From: Chitinophaga pinensis
GTDB taxonomy: Bacteria > Bacteroidota > Bacteroidia > Chitinophagales > CAMDFR01
DNA: 64,000 nucleotides
Reading direction: 5' to 3'
Assembly (NCBI GenBank): GCA_945897725.1
Contig: CAMDFR010000001.1
Location: forward strand, 204,665-268,664
Part shown: piece by piece, positions 27,099 to 36,714 of the stretch
How positions within the stretch are numbered: position 1 is the first letter of the stretch
Layout: every line of letters begins with the position of its first letter
Notes under the pieces: model-generated
The model's input: the letters and a program-made list of their open reading frames with translations, nothing else
What the model was told of the DNA's origin: nothing
The model's database searches: none
Program-made: the position numbers and the translations under genes

Positions 27099-29708
27099 AT
27101 GAGAATCATTATTTTATTTTTCGTACTCTTACCTACTTTGTGCTTTTCACAATTCACTGATGATTTTAGTGATTTTGAATTCTTGTCTACCCCCACTTGG
27201 TTTGGTGATATTGATAGCTTTAATGCCACTACCGGTGAATTGAACAGCGCAGGACCAAATGCATCTGCAGTTATCTCGCTGGCTACAAACAATACAATGA
27301 TTGACAATACCGAATGGCACTTCAAACTTTCATTAGGCTTCAATCCAAGCACAACTAATTTTGTGAAAGTGTACCTTGTTTCCAGTGCATCAAACATTGA
27401 GGCTTCATTGAATGGCTATTATATTAAATTTGGAGAAACGGGAAATGATTCCATCTGCATTTATCGACAAGATGGACTTAGTTCTACACTAGTGTTTAAA
27501 GGCATACATTCGATAATGCCTGCCTCGTCAACAAGTAATTCTGTGGGCGTAAAAGTTATTAGAGATGCGATTGGCAACTGGGATGTATCTGCTGATAATA
27601 CAGGTGGTACAGCCTATGTGAGCGAGGGTAGTTTTTTGGATAATACTTATTCTACAACATCCTATTTTGGCGTTATTTGTGATTACGGAACAGCAAGTCG
27701 AGCCACTTTATATCATTTCGATAACTTCTATGTAGGTAATATTATTTTTGATGTTGACCCGCCCATCATAGAAAAAGTAGTGCTTTCCAATTTAAACACC
27801 GTAAGTCTTTTGTTTAATGAATATATTGACACTACAGGTGCCTTATCAAACATGCATTATTCATTGTCACCATCAAGTATTTCAAATCCAACATCGGTTT
27901 CCATTGATTCTGTGAATAAAAGAATGATTCATCTATTTTTTGGTAGCGCGTTGATGGCTGGAACGAACTATACCCTGAATACCAATGGAGTCAATGACCT
28001 CGCGAGCAATACCATGCTTTCTGATGTGCATTCTTTTTATGTTCCAAATAAAAATGACATTGTTATCAATGAAATTTATGCAGACCCAGATTCAACAGTT
28101 AGCGCCTTACCCAATGCAGAATTTATAGAACTTTATAATCGATCGGCCTATACCATCTCCTTACAAAGCTGGCAATTGCTTGACGCTTCAACCATCGGCA
28201 GTGTTGGTGCTTTTTTTCAAAACCTTTCACTAGCCCCTGATGCATATGTAACAATTTGTGATTGGGACGACACCCTTAGATTTCTTCCCTATGGTAGGAC
28301 TTTTGGTGTTGATCGTTTTCCGTCATTAAACAATACCGATGACGAATTATTACTTCAGGATAATTTTGGCCGGGCCATCAATTATGTACATTACGACGAG
28401 AAATGGTACAAAGATGATAACAAAAAAAATGGAGGCTATAGTCTTGAAAGAATGGACCCTTCTAAGTATTGTGTAGCAGAGGAAAATTGGATGGCCTCTC
28501 AAGATACGAGAGGAGGCAGTCCAGCCGCAATAAACTCTGTGGCTAAGGCTATTGCAGATTCTACCCTGCCGGGATTATTCCGTGCTGCGTTTGTTGATTC
28601 TTTTACCATTGATTTGATTTTTTCAGAACCACTTGACGAATTGGTTGCTCTTAATATTTTAAACTATCAGATAGACAATGGTCTTTCAATTGGTGCCATA
28701 CAGTTCACGTCCTTCACTTCTGACCGAGTAAGAGTTTCGTTTCTTTCTGCGATGTCGCCTGGTATTATTTACACAGTTACATTGTCGAACATCACGGATT
28801 GTAGTGGAAACCCCATCGGTTTAATGAATGTTGCGAAGTTCGGCATCCCTCAAAAAATTGACAAAAACGACCTAGTCATAAATGAGATTCTTTTTAATCC
28901 TGTTTCAGGTGGCTATGATTTTGTTGAATTATACAACAGAACCAATAAAATTCTAGACTTAAAAAATCTCAAATTATTGGAGGCAAATCCTGCTGATTCT
29001 TTAGTATATACAGATAATGTCATCATTACCGCTGAGTCTTTTTTGGTGCTTCCCGATGAATATGTAGTGCTATCAGAAAATATCCAAAATATCAGTGACC
29101 AATATTTTGTACCACATCTTAGCAATTTATTACAAGTGAATGGCATGTCCAATTACGATGACAACGATGGAATAATCGAACTGTACCAAACCCTCTTAAC
29201 CATCGACAAATTGAGCTATTCACATAATTGGCACTTTGCCTTATTGGATATTGAAGATGGGGTAAGTCTTGAGCGGATTGACTATAATCAAGCAACTCAA
29301 CAAGAAAGCAACTGGCACAGCGCTGCAAAAACAGTCGGTTTCGCCACACCAACTTATCAAAATTCAGAATTTATAGGAAATAGCAATCAAGATAATGTGA
29401 TTACAATTGACCCCTTGGTTTTTACACCAGATGAAGATGGAAACAATGATGTAGCCGGCATCAATTTTAAATTTGATCAACCTGGCTATATGCTTTCTAT
29501 TAGAATTTATGATGCCAACGGACGATTAACAAAATCATTGGTGAATAATGAATTGGTTGCTATCGAAGGGAGATATACTTGGGATGGAACAAATGACAAT
29601 CGAGAAAAATCACGCATTGGTGTTTATATTGCATATACCGAAATTTTTGATTTATCGGGAAAGGTAAAACACTATAAAAGCAAAATTATATTGGCAAGTA
29701 AGTTCTAG
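27099..29708 (+). CDS. Secreted lamin-tail-domain protein with gliding/T9SS-type C terminus
   Basis: An 869-residue exported protein (signal peptide about 1-18, TLCFSQ). Residues 20-215 look like a concanavalin-type lectin/laminin G fold. Ig-like domains with LSNLNTVSLLFNEYID and SFTIDLIFSEPLDE alternate with two lamin-tail domains (NDIVINEIYADPDS, about 322; NDLVINEILFNPVSGG, about 590). The last 100 residues form a FlgD/CHU_C-like sorting domain (VFTPDEDGNNDVAGINFKF, YTWDGTNDNREKSRIGVYI). It is probably a T9SS cargo protein at the cell surface or secreted. Unlike the other two large cargo genes, no PorP/SprF gene is adjacent. Its binding partner or enzyme activity is unknown. Confidence 0.87.
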   Translation: MRIIILFFVLLPTLCFSQFTDDFSDFEFLSTPTWFGDIDSFNATTGELNSAGPNASAVISLATNNTMIDNTEWHFKLSLGFNPSTTNFVKVYLVSSASNIEASLNGYYIKFGETGNDSICIYRQDGLSSTLVFKGIHSIMPASSTSNSVGVKVIRDAIGNWDVSADNTGGTAYVSEGSFLDNTYSTTSYFGVICDYGTASRATLYHFDNFYVGNIIFDVDPPIIEKVVLSNLNTVSLLFNEYIDTTGALSNMHYSLSPSSISNPTSVSIDSVNKRMIHLFFGSALMAGTNYTLNTNGVNDLASNTMLSDVHSFYVPNKNDIVINEIYADPDSTVSALPNAEFIELYNRSAYTISLQSWQLLDASTIGSVGAFFQNLSLAPDAYVTICDWDDTLRFLPYGRTFGVDRFPSLNNTDDELLLQDNFGRAINYVHYDEKWYKDDNKKNGGYSLERMDPSKYCVAEENWMASQDTRGGSPAAINSVAKAIADSTLPGLFRAAFVDSFTIDLIFSEPLDELVALNILNYQIDNGLSIGAIQFTSFTSDRVRVSFLSAMSPGIIYTVTLSNITDCSGNPIGLMNVAKFGIPQKIDKNDLVINEILFNPVSGGYDFVELYNRTNKILDLKNLKLLEANPADSLVYTDNVIITAESFLVLPDEYVVLSENIQNISDQYFVPHLSNLLQVNGMSNYDDNDGIIELYQTLLTIDKLSYSHNWHFALLDIEDGVSLERIDYNQATQQESNWHSAAKTVGFATPTYQNSEFIGNSNQDNVITIDPLVFTPDEDGNNDVAGINFKFDQPGYMLSIRIYDANGRLTKSLVNNELVAIEGRYTWDGTNDNREKSRIGVYIAYTEIFDLSGKVKHYKSKIILASKF

Positions 29709-29817
29709 AAAGCCCGAAAATCAATATAATCATCCTGAGTATAGTTGTTATAGAAGGAAGAAAAAAATCAGATTGGGGAATATTTATCTTCCTCTTCCCT
29801 CTACAACATATTTCATT

Positions 29818-30069
29818 TTAAACCAAAGTCTCTAAATCTTGCTGGCGTTTGCCCAATTTCTGACTGTAGTTCAGAATTATTTTAATACTAGAAAGTGAGG
29901 GGTTTTTCATGTCGGAATCTAGATGGTGCATCACCTCTTCAATATCATCATAATTTTCCTTCAAAGCAGCATCAGTTTCAATGGCTGTTTTAATTTCTGC
30001 TTGTTCAAAGGAGTCTTTTTCACCGTAGTGGAGTAGAATTAAATCTTCAGGAGTAAAATTTTGTTTCAT
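29818..30069 (-). CDS. Small companion protein of the sigma factor, possible anti-sigma-like
   Basis: An 83-residue soluble acidic protein (MKQNFTPEDLILLHYGEKD, later MKNPSLSSIKIILNYSQKL). It lies 162 bases downstream of the sigma factor gene on the same strand. Small proteins of this type commonly follow sigma factor genes in Bacteroidota; the PEDLILLHYGE opening resembles the N terminus of anti-sigma-like proteins, but no zinc-binding motif or membrane helix is present. Regulation of the sigma factor is an inference. Confidence 0.6.
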   Translation of the reverse strand: MKQNFTPEDLILLHYGEKDSFEQAEIKTAIETDAALKENYDDIEEVMHHLDSDMKNPSLSSIKIILNYSQKLGKRQQDLETLV

Positions 30070-30179
30070 TATGTATCTTTTAGTTGATTTTATTATTAAA
30101 CGCGTTTACATTTTAAATATTGTGCAGACCTATGAGATATTAAAATGATTGTTCTTGTTCTTCTCAAACAAAATACAAA

Positions 30180-30206
30180 TTGAGAGCAAGCAAAGCTTAC
30201 TCTCAA
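30180..30206 (-). terminator. Candidate terminator of the sigma factor gene
   Basis: A 12-bp stem with one mismatch (TTGAGAGCAAGC with GCTTACTCTCAA) around an AAA loop, 25 bases after the sigma factor stop. The following minus-strand sequence is T-rich but interrupted, so it may only partly terminate. Confidence 0.6.
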
Positions 30207-30231
30207 TTTATATCATTATAGACTCTAGACA

Positions 30232-30816
30232 CTAAAACTGAATTTGTTTTTCGTCAATCATTTTTCTAAGCCGCAAAAGGCCATATCGCATTCTACCGAG
30301 TGAAGTATTGATGCTAACCCCTGTCATCTCAGCAATTTCTTTAAAGCTGAAATTGAGATAGTGACGCATTACAATGACCTCTCTTTGCTCTTCAGGTAAT
30401 AAATCTACTAGGGCACGAAGCTTGTTGGAATGCTGTTCGTATATCAACTTATCTTCTGCGTTATTAGCATCTGAAAATTTTAATACATTGAATATATCGT
30501 TTCCATCACTATCTGTGATTTTAGGAGCTCTTTTAACTCGTCTAAAATGATCAAGACACAAATTATGACCAATACGAATAACCCATGGCAAGAACTTGCC
30601 CTGCTCATCGTATTTACCATTTCGTAGAGTATCTACAACTTTAATAAAGGTGTCTTGAAAAATGTCTTCAGCCAATACTGTATCTCTTACAGTCATGTAA
30701 ATAGATGAAAACACTTTTGTTTTGTGACGGTGAATGAGTCTTTCTAAAGCCAACTCTTTTCCTCCAAGATATTGAACTATCAACTCTTGATCTGTAGCAA
30801 GGTGTGCACTTTTCAT
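30232..30816 (-). CDS. RNA polymerase sigma factor, sigma-70 family ECF-type
   Basis: A 194-residue sigma factor with region 2 (LIHRHKTKVFSSIYMTVRD, then AEDIFQDTFIKVVDTL and FLPWVIRIGHNLCLDHFRR) and region 4 (LVDLLPEEQREVIVMRHYL, FKEIAEMTGVSINTSLGRM). Regions 1.2 and 3 are missing, as in ECF factors. It directs core polymerase to a subset of promoters; the regulon cannot be read here. The 83-residue gene downstream may modulate it. The ATG at 30816 starts right before the conserved N-terminal helix. Confidence 0.93.
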   Translation of the reverse strand: MKSAHLATDQELIVQYLGGKELALERLIHRHKTKVFSSIYMTVRDTVLAEDIFQDTFIKVVDTLRNGKYDEQGKFLPWVIRIGHNLCLDHFRRVKRAPKITDSDGNDIFNVLKFSDANNAEDKLIYEQHSNKLRALVDLLPEEQREVIVMRHYLNFSFKEIAEMTGVSINTSLGRMRYGLLRLRKMIDEKQIQF

Positions 30817-31198
30817 CTGATTGTTTAGTTTAGGTGAATAAATAATACTAAACGTAGAGTTATAACGATGGCTATAAAAGTTAAATTAAATAAATAAAAT
30901 ACAAGTAGAGAGTAAGTGCTATACAGAAACTGGATTGGTAATGTAGAAGTGTGCTATTATTATATATATTTAACACTAATCTACAACAATAAAATTAAAA
31001 TCCAAATTTTTTTTGTAAAAATTAAAAATTCTTAAATCATCATACAGAAAATACCATCTAGGTTTACCAATCGCTGTTGAAGTTTGGCTTGTTCATTATA
31101 GATAAGATCTGTAAACTTTTTTAGGATGAGTCAATGAGGCGAAAAATCTTTTGTTGTTGGTGGAAAACACAATAGACAACAAGAGGAAAATATAGGAC
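30817..31198. other. Intergenic, no gene seen
   Basis: About 380 very AT-rich bases between the divergent sigma factor and transporter genes. I see no open frame with protein-like composition, no strong hairpin and no repeat; it presumably carries both promoters. Confidence 0.5.
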
Positions 31199-31206
31199 TA
31201 TATTTG
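31199..31206 (+). promoter_or_regulatory. Putative -7 element (TATATTTG) of the SSS transporter
   Basis: Exact match to TAnnTTTG, 20 bases before the TTG start at 31227. If used, translation cannot begin much further upstream. No well-placed -33 element. Confidence 0.35.
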
Positions 31207-31226
31207 TACAGGAAAAAAGTTTTAGT

Positions 31227-32645
31227 TTGGGAATTACAAAGAAAATATCAGCCAATAGTTGGTTTGAATCCGCTAAAGCATCTTCGTTCTTGTTGCTATT
31301 ATTTTCATTTATTCCATCCATTAATATAGCCTTTAATTTTGGAGCTTACGACACCATTAGGAGTAGCGAAAATCTTGAGGTGATTCTCTTCATCATTCAA
31401 GGAATTATTGGTCTTGCCTTCGGTATAACATTCTTCGCTCCTTTGTGGGCAGGACTACCTTTGAAAACGGAAAACGACTTTATAAGTTTTCGTTACTCCG
31501 GGAAATATCTAACTCCGTTAAAAAACACCAGGTCTATCCTTTTGGGAGTATTTATCATCCCTTTGTTAATGGCACTGGTGATTAAAAATCCACTTGAAAT
31601 TTTTAAAGAATACGGCCTTTCTAATCAAATACTTTACTGCACTGTTTTTACTTTTTTATGTTTATATGGTTTAAAAAACAGTTTCCAGCAGCGATTAAAA
31701 TTAGATTTTCTTATGGGAATTTTCTTCTTGATGGCATGCTTAATTTCAATAGTGTTTTTGCTTCAATCTAGTGAACTGAGTCATGTAAAAATTCCAATAA
31801 ATACAAAATCAATTGCCAAGTCGAATATCATCTTTGTTGTTTTGATTGGTTGGTGGTTCGCTAACATTGTTGACTTCCCTGATATGCGCGCGCAAAAACT
31901 CCTTTCCGCGTCTTCAAATAAAACAGGTTATTTTTCTTTTCTATTCGGAAATGGTCTTATAATGGTTATTCAAGGTGTGTTTATTTGTTTATATGCCCTG
32001 TTTAGATTTCACTCCTCAACAACTGTTGAGATACTTTGTTTGAGCATCCTTATTGTTTCGTGTATTGTTCAACTTATGAATCTGCAACATTGGGGTGGGA
32101 GTTTGATGCATACCTTTTTCAGAGAATCAATCTCCAATCAACGAATTAGAAACTTCATACCTATGGTTATTTCCATAGTTATTGCATATTTAATATGCCT
32201 GCTAACAGAGAGTATTTTCAATATTATTCAGGGCATTCTTTTTTTTACAGCAGGTGTTGGTCCCGTATATATATTACGCTGGGTTTATTACAGAGTAAAT
32301 GCGATTACCCAACTCACCGCTATGATTAGCTCTTTGGTTTTAGGTTTAACATATATATTCTTGAAAAATTTTAATCTCTTTAACTTTTCAGCATTCACGG
32401 TATTTAATCTATCTACAACCAATTCGGCGATCGTTATTATAGGGTTAATAAATTGTCTCACTTGGGGAGTGGTTATGCTGGCCAGCCAGCGCGAAGAAGA
32501 AAACAAACTGGCCAAAGAACGCATTCAACAAATACATGCGAACTTACAAAATAATGTAAGTGTTAAAACGTTCCAATTTATTCTAACAACATTCCTTCTA
32601 TTGCTTCTATTCTTTGGTCCTTATTTATTGTTAATAGGCATATAG
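31227..32645 (+). CDS. Sodium:solute symporter (SSS) family transporter, N-terminally shortened
   Basis: A 472-residue membrane protein with about 11-12 helices. FFAPLWAGLPLKTENDFISFRYSGK resembles the loop of SSS members (APLWRR..DAEFIELRYSGK); DFPDMRAQKLLSASS and VYILRWVYYRVNAITQLTAM also fit the Bacteroidota branch. It would import a solute with sodium; substrate unknown. The usual first membrane helix is missing: the frame is closed by a stop at 31173 and the only near start is TTG at 31227. It may therefore be a divergent or damaged member. The stop overlaps the convergent gene by 15 bases. Confidence 0.72.
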   Translation: MGITKKISANSWFESAKASSFLLLLFSFIPSINIAFNFGAYDTIRSSENLEVILFIIQGIIGLAFGITFFAPLWAGLPLKTENDFISFRYSGKYLTPLKNTRSILLGVFIIPLLMALVIKNPLEIFKEYGLSNQILYCTVFTFLCLYGLKNSFQQRLKLDFLMGIFFLMACLISIVFLLQSSELSHVKIPINTKSIAKSNIIFVVLIGWWFANIVDFPDMRAQKLLSASSNKTGYFSFLFGNGLIMVIQGVFICLYALFRFHSSTTVEILCLSILIVSCIVQLMNLQHWGGSLMHTFFRESISNQRIRNFIPMVISIVIAYLICLLTESIFNIIQGILFFTAGVGPVYILRWVYYRVNAITQLTAMISSLVLGLTYIFLKNFNLFNFSAFTVFNLSTTNSAIVIIGLINCLTWGVVMLASQREEENKLAKERIQQIHANLQNNVSVKTFQFILTTFLLLLLFFGPYLLLIGI

Positions 32646-33764
32646 AAAACTCTTATGAATGCCCATCGTCGATTGAAAAAATAATTCGTTCTGCTTTCGC
32701 GATTCTTTATTTAAGAGAAAAACGGCAGATGAATAGTAGGCATTAGACCAAGAAGAAGGTTGTAGAATAGGCAAATTTGGAGCGTGGTTCACTTGGCATA
32801 AAAGAGCATAAATGGGAACTTGAAACTCATAGTCCATAATAGGTTGCTTCAGTAAAAAAAGCATCGCTTGTAAAATATTTTTATGTTCCAATATAAAATT
32901 TGAAACACCCGCATATAAAACTCCTCTAGCGAATCGTCCTAACACAGCTAATTCTTCTGACTTTTTTGAACAATTACAAAACATTGAATAGGCGGCCTCC
33001 GACAATGCGCCAACCTCTTTTTCTTGTTGGGCAATTTGCTTTGTCTTTACTTTTAAAAGTTCTATCTCAAGTGCTCGCGCATTCAAATGAATATTGCCAA
33101 AGTTCTCCTGCAAAAGCGAACTGTTTTTTTTAATATTCGTCTTCTTAAGGGAAAGAATATCTTTTCTTAATGAATACAATTCAACAAAATGCTTTTCAGA
33201 ATCGTTAGCAAGTGGTAAGAAAAATTCATTTAATGAATTCCGATAATTTCCTGAAACATCGTCCTCATCTATAAAGGTCAGAAAAAATGATTCTCTGCCT
33301 AACTGTGAACTCGCCAATTGAGAGAGCGCCTGTTTACTAACACATATGTTTTCGAGAAGGGCCCTAGACAAATCCTTAGAAAAAACCTTAGCAGAAAATG
33401 AGTTTTCAACCATTTGTAAATAGAGCAAGGAAGCTTCGCTTAGTTTTTTATCAGAAAGTGCGCGTTCAAACGAAAATTGCAAATCAAAAGGTACGATTGA
33501 TTCCAAGTTTTTACTTGATTCAAATAATAAAAACTCCTTAAAATTAGAATATCCTAAAATAGACACTAAATCATTTAATGTACCTTCTCTTGGGCTTGTA
33601 TGTAGGGTTGCTAATCCGAAGATGCGAGATAGGGTAGAATACGAAATATAGACGCCCCGTAACTTTAGCCAAGTATCAAGGCGCTTACATCCCATCACAC
33701 CATCCAATGCTATACCCGTCCTTTTCTGCAGCGCTTCTTTTAAAAGTATAATTTCTCCCTTCAT
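32631..33764 (-). CDS. Bacteroidota conserved protein with N-terminal HTH-like domain, unknown
   Basis: A 377-residue soluble protein. The first 90 residues (SYSTLSRIFGLATLHTSPRE, then TLNDLVSILGYSNFKEFLL) match a small domain often found at the N terminus of uncharacterised Bacteroidota proteins. It looks like a helix-turn-helix followed by a short coupling helix. The remaining 280 residues are helical and Leu/Ser-rich, possibly TPR-like. A DNA-binding regulator is plausible but unproven. A -7 element (TAGCTTTG, minus strand 33769-33776) ends only 5 bases before the ATG, so the transcript may be leaderless. Confidence 0.65.
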   Translation of the reverse strand: MKGEIILLKEALQKRTGIALDGVMGCKRLDTWLKLRGVYISYSTLSRIFGLATLHTSPREGTLNDLVSILGYSNFKEFLLFESSKNLESIVPFDLQFSFERALSDKKLSEASLLYLQMVENSFSAKVFSKDLSRALLENICVSKQALSQLASSQLGRESFFLTFIDEDDVSGNYRNSLNEFFLPLANDSEKHFVELYSLRKDILSLKKTNIKKNSSLLQENFGNIHLNARALEIELLKVKTKQIAQQEKEVGALSEAAYSMFCNCSKKSEELAVLGRFARGVLYAGVSNFILEHKNILQAMLFLLKQPIMDYEFQVPIYALLCQVNHAPNLPILQPSSWSNAYYSSAVFLLNKESRKQNELFFQSTMGIHKSFLYAY

Positions 33765-33810
33765 AAGTCAAAGCTAATAATTACGCTTAACTAATTCTGC
33801 AAAAGATGAA

Positions 33811-33837
33811 ATGAAATAAAATGAAATAAAATGAAAT
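33811..33837. repeat. Short 10-bp tandem repeat (ATGAAATAAA)
   Basis: Two perfect ten-base units plus seven bases of a third, in the 296-base gap between two divergent genes. The 10-base period equals about one DNA helix turn. The rest of the gap (33765-34060) is AT-rich with no gene seen. Confidence 0.75.
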
Positions 33838-34060
33838 GGTCATAAAATTTGATTCAAAGTAAATTTGGTTCCTATATGCACCAAAAACAAACAAGGGGAC
33901 AAAAGCTCTACAGAAGAACATCTGACTTCTTCGAAACTAAACTTCAGATTGATTTTACAATGACCCAAGATTCAGAATCAGGAACTCTTGTTTCAAATTT
34001 TTGAGCCAGAACCCACTTTAATTAAATACAAATAAATTAACTAAATCAAAATTCAAAAAA

Positions 34061-36016
34061 ATGAAAGTAATAATAATTCTACTTGCAAGTTTATCATTGT
34101 CAATTAGTGCTTTTTCTCAAAAACTCGTAAAAACATACTGGGATTCTTACAATACGAAAATCCAATCGGAGTATTACGAAAACGCCAATGGCATAGCGAA
34201 TGGTGCTGTTAAAAGGTATTTCTATGATGGTGGCATCTTTATGCAAGGTACATTTAAAGATAATTATCCAATCGGAAAATGGACAGAATATTATCCAAGT
34301 GGTAAAATACATAAAATAAAAACTTATACAACACCTGGCTATGCAGATTTTACCGTGAGAGATGGTAAAGTCATTTCATATTATGAAGATGGTAAAACTA
34401 TTGAGCGTGAGGGAAATATTAAGGATGGAGAATATGATGGAGAATACAAAGAATACAATAAAGACGGCACTTTAACGACAGAAGGAAAATATGTAAATGG
34501 CGTTCTTGAAAGGACAGGAGAAAGTAAAAGAATATATGGTGAACAACAAGCCGCTCCTTTAGCTAACGGATGGACCAAAACAAACCTTGATGTAAGCACA
34601 TACCGCAATGGTGATTCAATACCACAGGTTCAAGATCAAGTTGCTTGGGCAAAATTAACTACTGGTGCTTGGTGTTATACCAATAATGACCCTTCTAATG
34701 GAACCAAATACGGAAAGCTATACAATTGGTATGCGGTAATCGACCCTCGTGGCTTAGCCCCAAAGGGTTACCACATACCAACAGATAAAGAATGGACAAC
34801 GCTGACGCAATCTGTAGGTGCCGAAAACCTTGCAGGTGGAAAAATGAAAGCAACAGGCACGCAAGACTGGTACGGCCCCAATACAGGTGCTACAAACGAA
34901 AGTGGTTTTTCAGGTCTGCCAGGCGGCATCCGCAAGTACAATGACGAAAAGGATAACTTCTATCGTCGTTCTTATGGTTATTGGTGGAGTTCTGACTATG
35001 CCGTGAGCCGAAAGCTAGATTACCTCAGTGCGTATGTAATCAGGGAAACCATGGATATGAGGGATGGGCTCTCTGTCCGTTGCGTCAAGAGCGATGAACA
35101 ACAAGTCTTAAAAGAAGAAGAAGCTTTAAGGATGAAGAAGGATGAAAGCAATAAAACCATACAAGAAGCTGATAAGGCATACGAAGTAAAGGATTACAAA
35201 AAAGCGCTGGAATTATATCAATCAGCTTCTTTCTGGTTATGGAATGAGAAATATCCTAAAGACAGAATCTTTGAAATAATTGAAAAATTTCAAATCAATA
35301 GCAAGTTTATATCTGATTTTGGTAAGAGTGAATACAATACTTTCATTAAGGACTTTAACACATTAAAAGCAGACTTCAAAACAAAAAGCGTAAAAGCATA
35401 CAGCACTGCCACATCTACTTATAACGAACAAACACCAATAGGATTCAACTCTTGTAGTTGCGTAGAACCTTGGAATGAGAAAAATGCTGAGAACGCAATC
35501 GGTTGTTTTGAAAAAAACAAAGAATTTTACGAGCCATATCAAAGAGCAATTACGGAGACATTTTTTAAATACAAAGCTGCTCTGGAAAAGGAAAAGGAAA
35601 ATGCTAATAAGTTAGATGTTATTGTCAAATTTGAAAATAATGAGTATAAATTTACTACATACGAAAAAACAACTTTTTTGAATAATCTTAAAGTTGCAAA
35701 AGATAATTTTGAGCTCAGTAAATCTTTTAAAACAAATTATTTAAAAGCAATAGAAAGTAAAACTAATATCACCAACTTAAACGGACAAAACAAAAAGAAT
35801 ACCTTGTTTAAAAAATACTTAATCGTATATACTGACTTAATTGCTAAAATAAACGCATATCCTGGATTAGTTGAAGCAACCGCTCTACTAAAATCATTAA
35901 ACGCTGTTTCTGACAAAGTAGTGGCTTTATATAGTCAAGAAACTAAGGATCTGGAGAAAAAATTAAAAGATGCTGAAGCTTCAGAACAAATCCAAACAAT
36001 TATAGTTGGACAATAA
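34061..36016 (+). CDS. Secreted MORN-repeat/FISUMP-domain fusion protein
   Basis: A 651-residue exported protein (signal peptide about 1-19, SAFSQ). Residues 20-165 are MORN-variant (YwqK-type) repeats: GTFKDNYPIGKWTEYYPSGK, GEYDGEYKEYNKDGTL. Residues about 170-345 form a FISUMP (Fibrobacter major paralogous) domain with NGTKYGKLYNWYAV, PKGYHIPTDKEWTTL, GYWWSSDYA and DGLSVRCVK. Residues 350-651 are helical and Lys/Glu-rich with one TPR-like unit (YEVKDYKKALELYQSAS) and a CSCVEPWNEKNAE motif. The combination is unusual; a surface or periplasmic role is likely, but no function is known. It stands alone before the gene-poor stretch at 36-36.8 kb. Confidence 0.8.
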   Translation: MKVIIILLASLSLSISAFSQKLVKTYWDSYNTKIQSEYYENANGIANGAVKRYFYDGGIFMQGTFKDNYPIGKWTEYYPSGKIHKIKTYTTPGYADFTVRDGKVISYYEDGKTIEREGNIKDGEYDGEYKEYNKDGTLTTEGKYVNGVLERTGESKRIYGEQQAAPLANGWTKTNLDVSTYRNGDSIPQVQDQVAWAKLTTGAWCYTNNDPSNGTKYGKLYNWYAVIDPRGLAPKGYHIPTDKEWTTLTQSVGAENLAGGKMKATGTQDWYGPNTGATNESGFSGLPGGIRKYNDEKDNFYRRSYGYWWSSDYAVSRKLDYLSAYVIRETMDMRDGLSVRCVKSDEQQVLKEEEALRMKKDESNKTIQEADKAYEVKDYKKALELYQSASFWLWNEKYPKDRIFEIIEKFQINSKFISDFGKSEYNTFIKDFNTLKADFKTKSVKAYSTATSTYNEQTPIGFNSCSCVEPWNEKNAENAIGCFEKNKEFYEPYQRAITETFFKYKAALEKEKENANKLDVIVKFENNEYKFTTYEKTTFLNNLKVAKDNFELSKSFKTNYLKAIESKTNITNLNGQNKKNTLFKKYLIVYTDLIAKINAYPGLVEATALLKSLNAVSDKVVALYSQETKDLEKKLKDAEASEQIQTIIVGQ

Positions 36017-36208
36017 AATCATACGTAGAAGAAAATTATAAAAGAAGAAACTTACGCTATGATATCAACTTGTATTTTCTCGGCTATCAAAGTTCACCGG
36101 CGAGGGACTATGAGGGAAAGTAGCTTTTAATCTTGTTATTAAAACTAAATTCCTTCATTGCTTATAGCAAAGCAAACAGTATATCTTTTTTTAAGTAAAT
36201 ACGATGTT

Positions 36209-36279
36209 CATCCTTTTTTGAGCGATTGCAAAAAAAGGATGCAAAAAAGCGCTTCAAAATAATCAGCGGGTATTTTGAA
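36209..36279. repeat. Two adjacent perfect hairpins
   Basis: CATCCTTTTTT (36209-36219) pairs with AAAAAAGGATG (36231-36241), then TTCAAAATA (36253-36261) pairs with TATTTTGAA (36271-36279). The first may terminate transcription; both may belong to one structured element. Confidence 0.6.
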
Positions 36280-36706
36280 TAGGCCGCACAGCGAAGATAA
36301 TTGAATAAGTTGGTCTATTTGGTTGGTGTATCTGGTTGTTGAGAGTATTGGATGGGGGACGAATAGCTGAAATCACAATTGTTATGTATCATACCTGTCA
36401 ATGCGAAACCGCTTACATTTGTGGGTGTGGCAATCTCATGTTGTTGATCATAAATGATTTTTAAAACAATTTTGATTGCTTTCAGAGGAGGAGATTGCTT
36501 CACTTTTTAAAACAGAGAAAAGTTCGAAATGACAGTCTGATAAAGATGCCACCAAATATTTCTGTCCTACGGCACAAAAAATTTAGAATTCAGGTTAACA
36601 GCACATTGCAAACATTTACAAGCCACGCAAGCCGACACACAAACAAAAACTAGTAAAAGAATGCAATTTCGGAGACATACCTTATAATTATTGATACTTG
36701 AATGAA

Positions 36707-36714
36707 TATCTTTG
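36707..36714 (+). promoter_or_regulatory. Putative -7 element (TATCTTTG) of the TerB/SPFH gene set
   Basis: Match to TAnnTTTG 58 bases before the first small ORF of the set. The -33 region is not clear. Confidence 0.35.

Noticed and set aside
31121..31321. 66-codon minus-strand frame overlapping the start of the SSS gene
   Set aside because: It overlaps the start of the transporter and has no signature; likely chance in AT-rich DNA.
36315..36503. 62-codon minus-strand frame from GTG in the gene-poor stretch
   Set aside because: The composition is almost protein-like (KIVLKIIYDQQHE), but there is no recognisable start context, family or neighbour, so I do not call it a gene.
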